Origin: Lachnospiraceae bacterium
GTDB taxonomy: Bacteria > Bacillota > Clostridia > Lachnospirales > Lachnospiraceae
Assembly (NCBI GenBank): GCA_017436305.1
Contig: JAFSDJ010000075.1
Span: 1-64,000, forward strand
Reading direction: 5' to 3'
Length of the DNA: 64,000 bases
Position 1 is the stretch's first letter, and each line of letters opens with the position of its first letter. The notes below the pieces were generated by a model. It made no database searches, was not told the DNA's origin, and saw nothing but the letters and a program-made list of their open reading frames with translations. Both the position numbers and the translations under genes were made by a program. Shown here in pieces: positions 36,192 to 43,704 of this stretch.

Positions 36192-37470
36192 AGTACACCC
36201 CATTGCTTTCTATTATTACATCAATTCCTTCCTGTGCCAGTTTTCTGAAAAATGCTTTTTGAATAGAAACATCTTTTAAACAGGAACTAAAATTGAAAAC
36301 TAACGTATCATCATAGGAACAAATAGCACTTTTCATATTCTGCCCTTTTGTCATGGACAATACTACGTGAAATTTTTCAATATAAGGTTTGTACTCTTCT
36401 GCTATGGAAATAGAGCCTATATTCGTTAATGTGGTAGTATTGGCTCTGGCTGAATTCACATATACATATTTTACTGCCAGTTTTTTTATAAAAAGAGGTA
36501 CTGCTCTTACAATCAGCTTCTTTTCGTTGGAAACGTTGTAAGCAATCAAATTTTCCAGATTTTCTTTATTAATCTGTTCCACAAGGCTTGCCTTTACAAT
36601 TTCAAGCACCTCTTCAAAAGTATAATTTTCCTTTTCCGAACGAAATACAGCTGTTACTACTGCAAAGAAATTTTTGGTGGTAATGGAATCAAAATAAGGG
36701 CGCAAATTTACCGGCACACATACTGCTACAGGCCGTTTATTTGGGGCTTCGTGAAGCCATTCCTTGTAAATGCTGTAAACTAAAACTCCAACCAGATACT
36801 GATTAATACTCATATTTCGTTTATGAGAAGCTTCTTTTAACTGATTGATTGGCAAATAGCCATGAATAACACCTAATTGTCCCGGTTGTAAAAACTCGCC
36901 TTTTAATAAAAAGGCTTTTTCTGTTTTATAAACCTTTGGATGGCTCTTTTTATAATTTTTAATATAACTGTCTTCCTTATTTAAAGAAGTATCACTGGTT
37001 AAATGGTTTCCCATTTTTTCACTAAGTTCTTTGTGGGAAAGACGTAAATATTGATAAACCAGCTCCCGCAGAAAATTAATAGCTCCCATTCCATCTGTCA
37101 ACACATGGAATACCTCTAAGTTAATCCGCTTTTTATAATAAGTTACCCGAAACAGATAATTGTTATTTGTATAAGGCGCCATATAGAGACATGGATAAGT
37201 GCTTTCTTCCACTACTTTTGGGGCACTTTTTCTATTTGTTTCAAAATAGTACCAGAAAAATCCTCTTTTCAATCTGGAATTAAATATGTCAAACCATGGA
37301 AGCACTATTTCCAAAGCTTCTTGCAACAATTCTTTTTTTATTTCTTCTTTTAAGGTTACACTAATGCGATAAACGCTGGTCATTGTCTCGTTGGCGATTA
37401 CCGGAAACAAGTGAGCCGTATTGTCAAGCTTGTCCCATTTTATCTCGCTGTATTTTTTTCCTTTTGCCAT
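36184..37470 (-). CDS. Condensation/alcohol acetyltransferase-like acyltransferase
   Basis: A 428-residue soluble protein of the CoA-dependent acyltransferase (condensation-domain/PapA/BAHD) superfamily. The diagnostic HxxxDG motif is HVLTDG with His122 and Asp126, in the segment LEVFHVLTDGMGAINFLREL. A DFGWG-like motif is not obvious. Relatives join an acyl group to an alcohol or amine. It leads a three-gene operon with the DUF6320 membrane protein and an esterase, suggesting synthesis and turnover of an ester-containing lipid or metabolite, but the substrate is unknown. GAGGGG precedes the ATG. Confidence 0.78.
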   Translation of the reverse strand: MAKGKKYSEIKWDKLDNTAHLFPVIANETMTSVYRISVTLKEEIKKELLQEALEIVLPWFDIFNSRLKRGFFWYYFETNRKSAPKVVEESTYPCLYMAPYTNNNYLFRVTYYKKRINLEVFHVLTDGMGAINFLRELVYQYLRLSHKELSEKMGNHLTSDTSLNKEDSYIKNYKKSHPKVYKTEKAFLLKGEFLQPGQLGVIHGYLPINQLKEASHKRNMSINQYLVGVLVYSIYKEWLHEAPNKRPVAVCVPVNLRPYFDSITTKNFFAVVTAVFRSEKENYTFEEVLEIVKASLVEQINKENLENLIAYNVSNEKKLIVRAVPLFIKKLAVKYVYVNSARANTTTLTNIGSISIAEEYKPYIEKFHVVLSMTKGQNMKSAICSYDDTLVFNFSSCLKDVSIQKAFFRKLAQEGIDVIIESNGVYYE

Positions 37471-37495
37471 GACAATCCCCTCTTTCCTGTTTGTT

Positions 37496-37525
37496 AGTAT
37501 AGCATATTCTGAATACTACCGCCAA
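37496..37525 (-). promoter_or_regulatory. Promoter of the acyltransferase operon
   Basis: TTGGCG (37520-37525) and TATACT (37496-37501) separated by 18 bases, reading leftward, 26 bases before the start codon. Confidence 0.5.
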
Positions 37526-37556
37526 CAGAAAAGAGGGGCTTTTTTTCGGGCCAATT

Positions 37557-37949
37557 CTACAAAATGTGGTCTTCGTCTTTTTTATAGCAGCGACAAGAAT
37601 TGGAAACATCACCGCATTTTACTTTATTTTCACCAATGTCTGTGATTGCGCAGTACTCAATTGGGATCTTTACACAAATTGTCTGGGTTATTTCCAGCTC
37701 GCAAACTCCTTTACATTCACAATCTTCATCTTTTTTCACGTGATCTGTAATAATAGGATTTCCACAGCACTGAGTTTCGATTTTTCCGACTTTTGCAATA
37801 GGTTTTACTTTTACCGGAACACTTACTTCTGCATACTGATAAGTAACTCTTGTGCAGGCATGATGCTCTTTTTTACATTCGTCACATTTATCAAACCTTT
37901 CCAGCTTCTCCTTTTTGTCAAAATATTCTTCTACCATATTTTCATCCAT
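37557..37949 (-). CDS. Cysteine-rich protein of unknown function
   Basis: A 130-residue protein with 13 cysteines (among them C22/C25, C61/C62, C78/C80/C83 and C119/C121) and many Asp, Glu and Lys residues; no signal peptide. The central VSVPVKVKPIAKVGKIETQC and EITQTICVKIPIEY segments look like beta strands, reminiscent of exosporium or spore-coat-like Cys-rich proteins, but I do not recognise the family. Metal binding is plausible. The long frame opens at TTG 37991; ATG 37949 after AAAGGA is preferred. Spacing to the acyltransferase is 86 bases with an intervening promoter, so it is probably separate. Confidence 0.65.
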   Translation of the reverse strand: MDENMVEEYFDKKEKLERFDKCDECKKEHHACTRVTYQYAEVSVPVKVKPIAKVGKIETQCCGNPIITDHVKKDEDCECKGVCELEITQTICVKIPIEYCAITDIGENKVKCGDVSNSCRCYKKDEDHIL

Positions 37950-38090
37950 GTTAGACAATTCCTTTTTTTGTCTTTGTAATAGATTATGCAAAGTTTTAAA
38001 AAAAGTACCACTTTTTCATAAAAGCTGTTATAATAATAACATGCGATAAAGTTTTCGAAGAATTTTATTTTTCAGAAAGGATGGCACACT

Positions 38091-38201
38091 ATGGGCATTG
38101 TATTAGGTGGCGGATTGTTAATTATTATTATTGCCGTGATTGTAGCGGTTGTTGCTTCAGTAGTTTCTGCTGTAGCTGCCGACCAAGACATAGAGGACTG
38201 A
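38091..38201 (+). CDS. 36-residue hydrophobic peptide
   Basis: ATG 38091 opens a 36-codon frame (MGIVLGGGLLIIIIAVIVAV then VASVVSAVAADQDIED). AAAGGA lies 9 bases upstream, and a TATAAT -10 is at 38029-38034 without a clear -35. The peptide is a single Gly/Ile/Val/Ala-rich membrane helix with an acidic C-terminus. A perfect terminator begins inside the last codons, so this is a compact one-gene unit. Function is unknown: a membrane micro-protein, a leader-type peptide or a type I-like toxin are all possible. The tight ribosome site/terminator packaging is the main support. Confidence 0.6.
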   Translation: MGIVLGGGLLIIIIAVIVAVVASVVSAVAADQDIED

Positions 38202-38228
38202 TTCAAAATGAAACAGTCCTCTTTTTTT
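38192..38228 (+). terminator. Terminator of the 36-residue peptide gene
   Basis: AGAGGACTG (38192-38200) and CAGTCCTCT (38214-38222) pair perfectly and are followed by seven Ts. The left arm overlaps the stop codon. Confidence 0.9.
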
Positions 38229-38251
38229 ACGCCAATATTCTTTTTAGGAAC

Positions 38252-38304
38252 AGTTCAGCCATAGCTTCCATGAAGGAACACATTATAAAGCTATGGCTGA
38301 ATTG
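38252..38304. repeat. Dispersed palindromic repeat, family R1 (short copy)
   Basis: TTCAGCCATAGCTT (38254-38267) and AAGCTATGGCTGAA (38288-38301) form a perfect 14-bp stem with a 20-base centre. Related copies lie at 59984-60054 and 63946-64000, with shared CAGTTCAGCCATAG and GCTATGG ends. It lies between the peptide-gene terminator and the aldolase stop codon. Confidence 0.8.
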
Positions 38305-38319
38305 TAACCTTTTTATAAT

Positions 38320-39303
38320 TTATAATACGTTGTCAATTAATTCCTGATAGAACATGGAGTAATCGCTTCTCTTATCTTTAATAAACTCAATAGCTGAGGA
38401 TGGATGTGTGTTTAACATTCCTGTAAGCAAATATGGAATATCATATCCCCAGACTGCGCCTTCGTCTTTTAGTTTCTGCATATGTTTTTCCACAAAATTC
38501 ATAATAGCAATTTTGTTGTATTTAGGATTTTTAAGGAAGCTTAGTAGCAGCTCTAAGTAACAGTTTCCTGCTCCACGTCCCATACCACTTACAGTTGCAT
38601 CTAAGTAACTTGCGCCCATGGAAAGCACTTCAATTGTGTTAGCAAAAGCTAACTGCTGGTTGTTGTGGGCATGAATACCAACTTTTTTGTTGTATTTTGC
38701 TGCAACGTTTAAGTATTTATCACATAAGCGTTCAATCTGCTCCGGATAGAAAGCACCAAAGCTGTCTACCAGATAGATAACGTCTACACTGCTTTGAGCA
38801 AGTAATTGAAGACCGTTATCTAAATCCTCATCATTTACTTTTGAAACTGCCATAATGTTAACGGTTGTTTCGTAGCCTTTTTTCTTGGCATCCTCTAACA
38901 TTTCAATGGCTGCCGGAATGGTATTAATGTAGGTAGCTACACGAATTAAATCGATAACACTGTCTTTTTTATTCACAATATCTTTTTTGTAATCGGTTCT
39001 GCCTACGTCTGCCATAACAGAGATTTTTAAATCTGTTTTATTATCGCCTACAATGTTTCTTAAATCTTTTTCATTACAGAATTTCCACTTTCCGAATTTC
39101 TCCGGAGCAAAGATTTCTTTGGAAGCTTTATAACCAAACTCCATGTAATCTACACCAGCTTTTATATTTGCTAAGTATAAATCTTTTACAAATTCGTCTG
39201 TAAATTCAAAATTATTTACCAGCCCTCCATCTCTTAATGTACAATCCACTACTTTGATATCCGGACGATAAGATACCAATGAACCTTGTCTATCGCGACT
39301 CAT
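38320..39303 (-). CDS. HMGL-like aldolase of unknown substrate
   Basis: A 327-residue TIM-barrel protein with the HMG-CoA lyase/isopropylmalate synthase/4-hydroxy-2-oxovalerate aldolase motif VDCTLRDGGLVNNFEF near residue 18-33, and HAHNNQQLAFAN providing the metal-binding His pair near 210. GMGRGAGNCYLELLL is the conserved glycine-rich segment. Such enzymes cleave or form C-C bonds next to a carboxyl group using a divalent metal. No pathway partner is adjacent, so the substrate is unknown. GGAGG precedes the ATG. It has its own promoter. Confidence 0.82.
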   Translation of the reverse strand: MSRDRQGSLVSYRPDIKVVDCTLRDGGLVNNFEFTDEFVKDLYLANIKAGVDYMEFGYKASKEIFAPEKFGKWKFCNEKDLRNIVGDNKTDLKISVMADVGRTDYKKDIVNKKDSVIDLIRVATYINTIPAAIEMLEDAKKKGYETTVNIMAVSKVNDEDLDNGLQLLAQSSVDVIYLVDSFGAFYPEQIERLCDKYLNVAAKYNKKVGIHAHNNQQLAFANTIEVLSMGASYLDATVSGMGRGAGNCYLELLLSFLKNPKYNKIAIMNFVEKHMQKLKDEGAVWGYDIPYLLTGMLNTHPSSAIEFIKDKRSDYSMFYQELIDNVL

Positions 39304-39401
39304 TTTTATTTCCTCCTGTAATACTTTGGTTTTAACAGGCTTCTACCTGCTATTTATTTTGTATTCTATTTAGCACTTTAAACTGTTAAACAGCTCTTGT
39401 C

Positions 39402-39430
39402 AGCATATAAGATTTTTCTGTGTTTGTCAA
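39402..39430 (-). promoter_or_regulatory. Promoter of the HMGL-like aldolase gene
   Basis: TTGACA (39425-39430) and TATGCT (39402-39407) separated by 17 bases, reading leftward, just past the stop codon of the PII-like gene, giving a leader of about 95 bases. Confidence 0.55.
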
Positions 39431-39443
39431 GGCATTTAGAAAA

Positions 39444-40127
39444 TTATCCCACTCTTGTACTCTTTTCAATTCCAAGAGAGCAAATAACAGCTCCTGCCTC
39501 TGTTTTTAAACCGTGCTTTTTATTAATCATTTCCATAATGGTGTTCCGATTATCACCGGAGGCAACAATGGCAATAATTTCTTTTTCTGCCTGCAGGGAA
39601 ATTCCATAAAACTGTTCGTTTTCTTCATCTCCGGCAAATCTGGAACGAACAATGGTACCTCCCCTTGCACCGGCTCCTCTTGCAGTCTCCATAACATCAT
39701 CAGAATGTCCCTGATTTACTACTACCAAGATGAGGCTGTGTGGTTTTCCTTCCATAATATTTCCTCCTGTTATATTTTCATTTTGCTTTTGATTTAATAG
39801 TATTGTTGTAAGAATGTTATTAAGCCCTGTAAGCGGCATATAAAACACAAGCCCCTTTAAAGGCACATGACTATAAAATCCCTCTTCTTCCTTTAATTTA
39901 TAAAGAAAATTTTCAGCATTATTATCAGCTGCAAGGCTTAATATAATATCTCTTTCTGTAGTACCAACCCCAAGCACATCTAAAAGTTCTGAAGACGCAG
40001 TTCCATGACCGGAGCATTGGTAATGACAGCCTATTCCATTTTTTTCAAAAAGCTTAATCAGTCCTTTTCCCTGACCTCTTTCCACAATGGAAACAATTAG
40101 CTTTATTCCATCTTTTTTATCACTCAT
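39444..40127 (-). CDS. Tandem PII-like regulatory protein
   Basis: A 227-residue protein composed of two PII-fold repeats. Repeat one runs from about 8 to 110 (KLIVSIVERGQGKGLIKLFEKNGI), and repeat two from about 125 to 220 (SLILVVVNQGHSDDVMETARGAGARGGTIV then GLKTEAGAVICSLGIE). The second retains the GARGGTI segment seen in PII-like proteins. It lies 16 bases downstream of a DUF1538 membrane protein, an association like that of PII proteins with the transporters they gate. Binding of a nucleotide or metabolite is inferred, not shown. It has a weak internal boundary and no unusual start. Confidence 0.75.
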   Translation of the reverse strand: MSDKKDGIKLIVSIVERGQGKGLIKLFEKNGIGCHYQCSGHGTASSELLDVLGVGTTERDIILSLAADNNAENFLYKLKEEEGFYSHVPLKGLVFYMPLTGLNNILTTILLNQKQNENITGGNIMEGKPHSLILVVVNQGHSDDVMETARGAGARGGTIVRSRFAGDEENEQFYGISLQAEKEIIAIVASGDNRNTIMEMINKKHGLKTEAGAVICSLGIEKSTRVG

Positions 40128-40143
40128 GGTTTCCTACCTCCTT

Positions 40144-41667
40144 TTAGTCAAAGAATACAATGGTATCTTCTATGTCACCAGACTGGCTCTGGGCAAGATG
40201 CCGCTTTTCCATATGCTTTTTAATATTTGCACTAAGACCTAAAAGCTGGATGGTACAAAGGGGTGTCATGGCAACCATTGCTACAATACCGAAGGCATCG
40301 GTTAATATATTTCCACCTACAGCTTCGCAGGCTCCCATGGCAAGAGGTAGCAAAAAGGTTGCAGTCATTGGTCCACTTGCTACGCCACCGGAGTCGAAAG
40401 CAATACCGGTAAAAATCTGTGGTACAAAAAAGGTCATAACCAGGGAAACTGCATATCCCGGAATCAAAAACCACATAATGCTGATTCCGGTTAAAATACG
40501 AAGCATTGCAAGCCCTACAGATAAAGCAATACCTGCTGACAAACTCATCTGAATGGATTTTCTTGTAATGGAGCCGTTAGAGATTTCTTCTACCTGTTTG
40601 GTAAGTACCTGCACTGCCGGCTCTGCTTTTACAATGTAATAACCGATTAATGCACCAATAGGTACTAACAACCAGTTATGACTGCTTGCACCAATAGATG
40701 AACCGATAAATTGTCCTGCCGGCATAAATCCCACATTTACACCTGTAAGAAACAGTATAAGTCCTACATATGTATAAATTAATCCTGCTACAATTTTCAT
40801 CATCTGTCTGTGATGAAATCTTTTAAAGATTAATTGAAACAGTAAAAATAGCACTGCAATTGGAATCAGTGCAATGGCCACTTCTTCTGCGTAATGGGGC
40901 AGGGCTTTAGCAAACTCTGCCGCCGCGTCTTTGGTTGTTACGATATCCGGCAAAGATACAGATTCATAAGTGGCATCTTCCGGTTTATAGCAGATTCCCA
41001 ACAAAAGAACAGATAAAATCGGTCCAATACTACATAGAGAGATAAGACCGAAACTGTCGCTGTTGGAGTTTTTATCACTTCTGACAGATGCCATACCAAT
41101 TCCTAAAGCCATAATAAACGGTACGGTAATAGGGCCTGTTGTAACACCTCCTGAGTCAAAGGAAACAGGGATGAAATTATTCGGTGCAAAGGCTGCCAAA
41201 ATAAAAATAATAGTGTAAAAGAATATTAATGTATAGGAAAGCGGTATTTTTAAAAGCATACGCACTTCTGCAATTACAAGGAAAATACCTACACCTACTG
41301 CCACAGTTAGTATGAGAACCAGATTTGGAATTGAGCTTACCTGTTCTGCTAAAACCTGTAAATCGGGCTCGGCAATAGTAATCAAAAGTCCCAGTATAAA
41401 ACATACAATCAGAGGGATTATGATTTTCTTTGCTTTGCTCATTTTTATTCCAATTCCTTCTCCCATTGGAATCATGGACATATCAACTCCCAATGTAAAG
41501 AATCCCATGCCAAATATAAGCATCAGGGCGCCAAATAAAAATAAAATAAGCGTCCCTGGCGTAAGGGGCGCAATGGTAATGCTTAACACCAAAACAATGG
41601 CGGTAATAGGGACAACCGCCGCGATGGATTCAAATACTTTTTCGGTGAAGGGGGTGTTTTTCTTCAA
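40144..41667 (-). CDS. DUF1538 integral membrane protein, TTG start
   Basis: A 507-residue protein of about 12-14 helices built from two similar halves. Each half has a GV(T/A)(T/S)GP(I/M)T glycine-rich signature in a FDSGGV context (FDSGGVTTGPITVPFIMALG and FDSGGVASGPMTATFLLPLA). This is DUF1538, a family of putative transporters of unknown substrate. The start is a TTG at 41667 with AAAGGAG 8 bases upstream. The downstream tandem PII-like gene suggests that a nucleotide-sensing protein controls flux. A TATACT -10 is near 41728-41733. The R2 repeat begins about 40 bases further upstream. Confidence 0.83.
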   Translation of the reverse strand: MKKNTPFTEKVFESIAAVVPITAIVLVLSITIAPLTPGTLILFLFGALMLIFGMGFFTLGVDMSMIPMGEGIGIKMSKAKKIIIPLIVCFILGLLITIAEPDLQVLAEQVSSIPNLVLILTVAVGVGIFLVIAEVRMLLKIPLSYTLIFFYTIIFILAAFAPNNFIPVSFDSGGVTTGPITVPFIMALGIGMASVRSDKNSNSDSFGLISLCSIGPILSVLLLGICYKPEDATYESVSLPDIVTTKDAAAEFAKALPHYAEEVAIALIPIAVLFLLFQLIFKRFHHRQMMKIVAGLIYTYVGLILFLTGVNVGFMPAGQFIGSSIGASSHNWLLVPIGALIGYYIVKAEPAVQVLTKQVEEISNGSITRKSIQMSLSAGIALSVGLAMLRILTGISIMWFLIPGYAVSLVMTFFVPQIFTGIAFDSGGVASGPMTATFLLPLAMGACEAVGGNILTDAFGIVAMVAMTPLCTIQLLGLSANIKKHMEKRHLAQSQSGDIEDTIVFFD

Positions 41668-41772
41668 ATGTTGTGCTCCTTTCCTTGCTGTAAAGAATAT
41701 ATTTCCTAGTTGTTAAGTTTAGTATATCACAAATGTTGGATGAAGAAAAAATATTATTTTATTAAATCTTTA

Positions 41773-41940
41773 AGGGGGCAGTTACCCGTTACTGTTCATA
41801 CGCAACAAAACACTTGCTGTTTTGTTGCGTATGAACGTGATTTGGGTGTGAGCAGGCTCCTTTTGCGTAGCAAAACTTTAAATGAGCCTGCGAATTGTTA
41901 CTGTTTACGAGGTACGAGTGAACAGTAACAGTTACCCCCT
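41773..41940 (+). repeat. Structured dispersed repeat, family R2 (full copy, about 168 bp)
   Basis: The ends are inverted (AGGGGGCAGTTACCC at the left; the complement of the right end is AGGGGGTAACTGTTACTG). Inside are three hairpins: GTTCATACGCAACAAAACA with its exact complement (41794-41836), GCAGGCTC/GAGCCTGC around TTTTGC/GCAAAA, and GTTACTGTTTAC/GTGAACAGTAAC. Partial copies are at 59914-59981, 61695-61780 and 63782-63874. No open frame is present, so it resembles a MITE or a REP-like element. Confidence 0.8.
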
Positions 41941-43611
41941 TGCTAACTTTGCCGGATACCATTTTTGAAACCATACTGTAAATATTCCCATAAAGGCCGG
42001 TACTACCGAGTTAATAGCTCCGGTAAAGGATGCAAACCCGGTTCCCATAAGGAAATAGGTCCAAATGGATGTTAATACATATAAAATCCCCCACATGAAA
42101 GTTAAAATCCGGTTGGTTTTCATAAACATTGGATTTTCAAGAGCTTTTTCATTGCCGTACTGATTCATGGAATAATGAGCTGTTAATGGTATTTTTCCAA
42201 AGCAGGTAACTGTCCACATAGCACCAAATGCGAGATAAGAAAGTGGCATGGTAATTCCAGTACTAACACCTAAAATATTTACTATGGAAAACCCGGTTAC
42301 AAGCACTCCGGTAAGAGTATCATAAAAGGTTTTCTTATTTTTGTAAAAGATTAAAGGAATCAATATACTAACCCCTATACTAATAAGGCTTCCAACATAA
42401 GCTTGAATAGCCACTGTCACCCAGAAAATAATCCACGGAATCAACATAATGTTCATGTTGGTTTCTTTCACAGGCATATGAATCCCCTTTGCATTCGTAC
42501 CTGTCCCTTTTCCACTTGCTTGCTCCTTGCCGGAAGTTTCTGCACCTGAAGTTTCTGAGCCTGTACTTCCAAAATAATCATCCCAGTGTAGCATCAGGTT
42601 AAAGTCACCTTTTACCTTGTACATGCTTTTCATTAATGCTTCTGCACCACTGATTTCTCCCATGGCAATGGATTTCCATACAGTAAAAGGAGTTTCAATC
42701 CGTGTAGTGCTGGTCTTTGAATTATCAGTAAATACTTTGCTACCATCTTTGCCAAGAAGAATCTGATAAGTTTTTCCTACATCTGTATAGCACATTTCCA
42801 CTACTAAATCCTTGCCCGGATAAGCTTCTTTTCTATAAAGGGCAGCCATTTGTTTTGTAAAAATAAGAGAATCATCTGCCCTTTCTCCTGTTTTTTCTTC
42901 AATACCCCAGCTTGCATCTGCCATAGCTTCAAAAGTTTCTTTTGGGTATAAAAGAGTATCTAATTTTGCCCTTGTAGGCTCTAAAATGCCACCATTTATG
43001 TATTCCTCTCCAGCACATTTTACATATTCTAAGTATTCATTTGTACGCTTTGAAACCTCCGGAACCCGGAAAAGTTCTCCCTGCCCACAGAAAATGGTAG
43101 TGTACTTTTCCTTTCCGCACATATGGTCAAACATGCTTAATACACTGTCATAATTTCCTTTGGCTGTATAAAATCCACAGGTAGAAATTAAAATATGTCT
43201 TTTTCCACTCATATCATATCTGGAAGGATGACTGCCACTTCCTACACCATCCTCTCTTTCTTCCATAAACGGAAGAACCATAGGAAGCTGGCGATCAATT
43301 AGATTCTTTAGCCCTCCCGGTACACTAAAATAATAAAGAGGAAAACTCCAAATGATAATGTCAGATTGTAACTGCCTCTCAATTATTTGTTGCATATCAT
43401 CGGAAATACAACATTTTCCCGGTGTTTTATTCCAACAGGAAAAGCAGCCTAAACAGGGAGAAATCTTTGCTTGGTTTACATAAATCTCTTCCATTTCAAA
43501 AGAGGCTTCACTTTTATAAGCCTGTTTCATTCCTGCAACAAAGGCTTTCGTAAGTTTATAGGTGTTACTGTTTTTTCCTTTTGGGCTTCCATTTATAACA
43601 AGTACCTTCAT
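41932..43611 (-). CDS. Fusion of NAD(P)H-dependent flavin reductase, SCP2-like and membrane domains
   Basis: A 559-residue chain. Residues 1-215 are a flavodoxin-fold FMN reductase (MKVLVINGSPKGKNSNTYKL) with clustered cysteines in CLGCFSCWNKTPGKCC that could bind Fe-S. Residues about 270-345 resemble an SCP2-type lipid-binding domain. A Gly/Ser/Thr linker (345-385) leads to about five transmembrane helices (388-559). The long frame starts at 43671, but ATG 43611 after GGAGGAG is the sensible start. The last codons and stop (AGG GGG TAA) fall in the inverted end of the R2 repeat, so the C-terminus may have been altered by insertion. Substrate is unknown. Confidence 0.78.
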   Translation of the reverse strand: MKVLVINGSPKGKNSNTYKLTKAFVAGMKQAYKSEASFEMEEIYVNQAKISPCLGCFSCWNKTPGKCCISDDMQQIIERQLQSDIIIWSFPLYYFSVPGGLKNLIDRQLPMVLPFMEEREDGVGSGSHPSRYDMSGKRHILISTCGFYTAKGNYDSVLSMFDHMCGKEKYTTIFCGQGELFRVPEVSKRTNEYLEYVKCAGEEYINGGILEPTRAKLDTLLYPKETFEAMADASWGIEEKTGERADDSLIFTKQMAALYRKEAYPGKDLVVEMCYTDVGKTYQILLGKDGSKVFTDNSKTSTTRIETPFTVWKSIAMGEISGAEALMKSMYKVKGDFNLMLHWDDYFGSTGSETSGAETSGKEQASGKGTGTNAKGIHMPVKETNMNIMLIPWIIFWVTVAIQAYVGSLISIGVSILIPLIFYKNKKTFYDTLTGVLVTGFSIVNILGVSTGITMPLSYLAFGAMWTVTCFGKIPLTAHYSMNQYGNEKALENPMFMKTNRILTFMWGILYVLTSIWTYFLMGTGFASFTGAINSVVPAFMGIFTVWFQKWYPAKLARG

Positions 43612-43704
43612 ATCTTCTCCTCCAAACAAATTTGATGATTCTATTTTATCACATCCACTCCATTTCGTCATTGCATTTCACTGCCCTTATCAGGTAACTT
43701 ACTC

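Noticed and set aside
37530-37556. Terminator after the Cys-rich gene (GGCCC...GCCCC)
   Set aside because: The arms pair over only three or four bases with a seven-base A-rich centre.
38081-38347. Plus-strand 88-codon frame overlapping the small peptide gene
   Set aside because: It reads through the terminator and repeat R1 in another frame; the 36-codon frame has the ribosome site and the terminator-matched stop.
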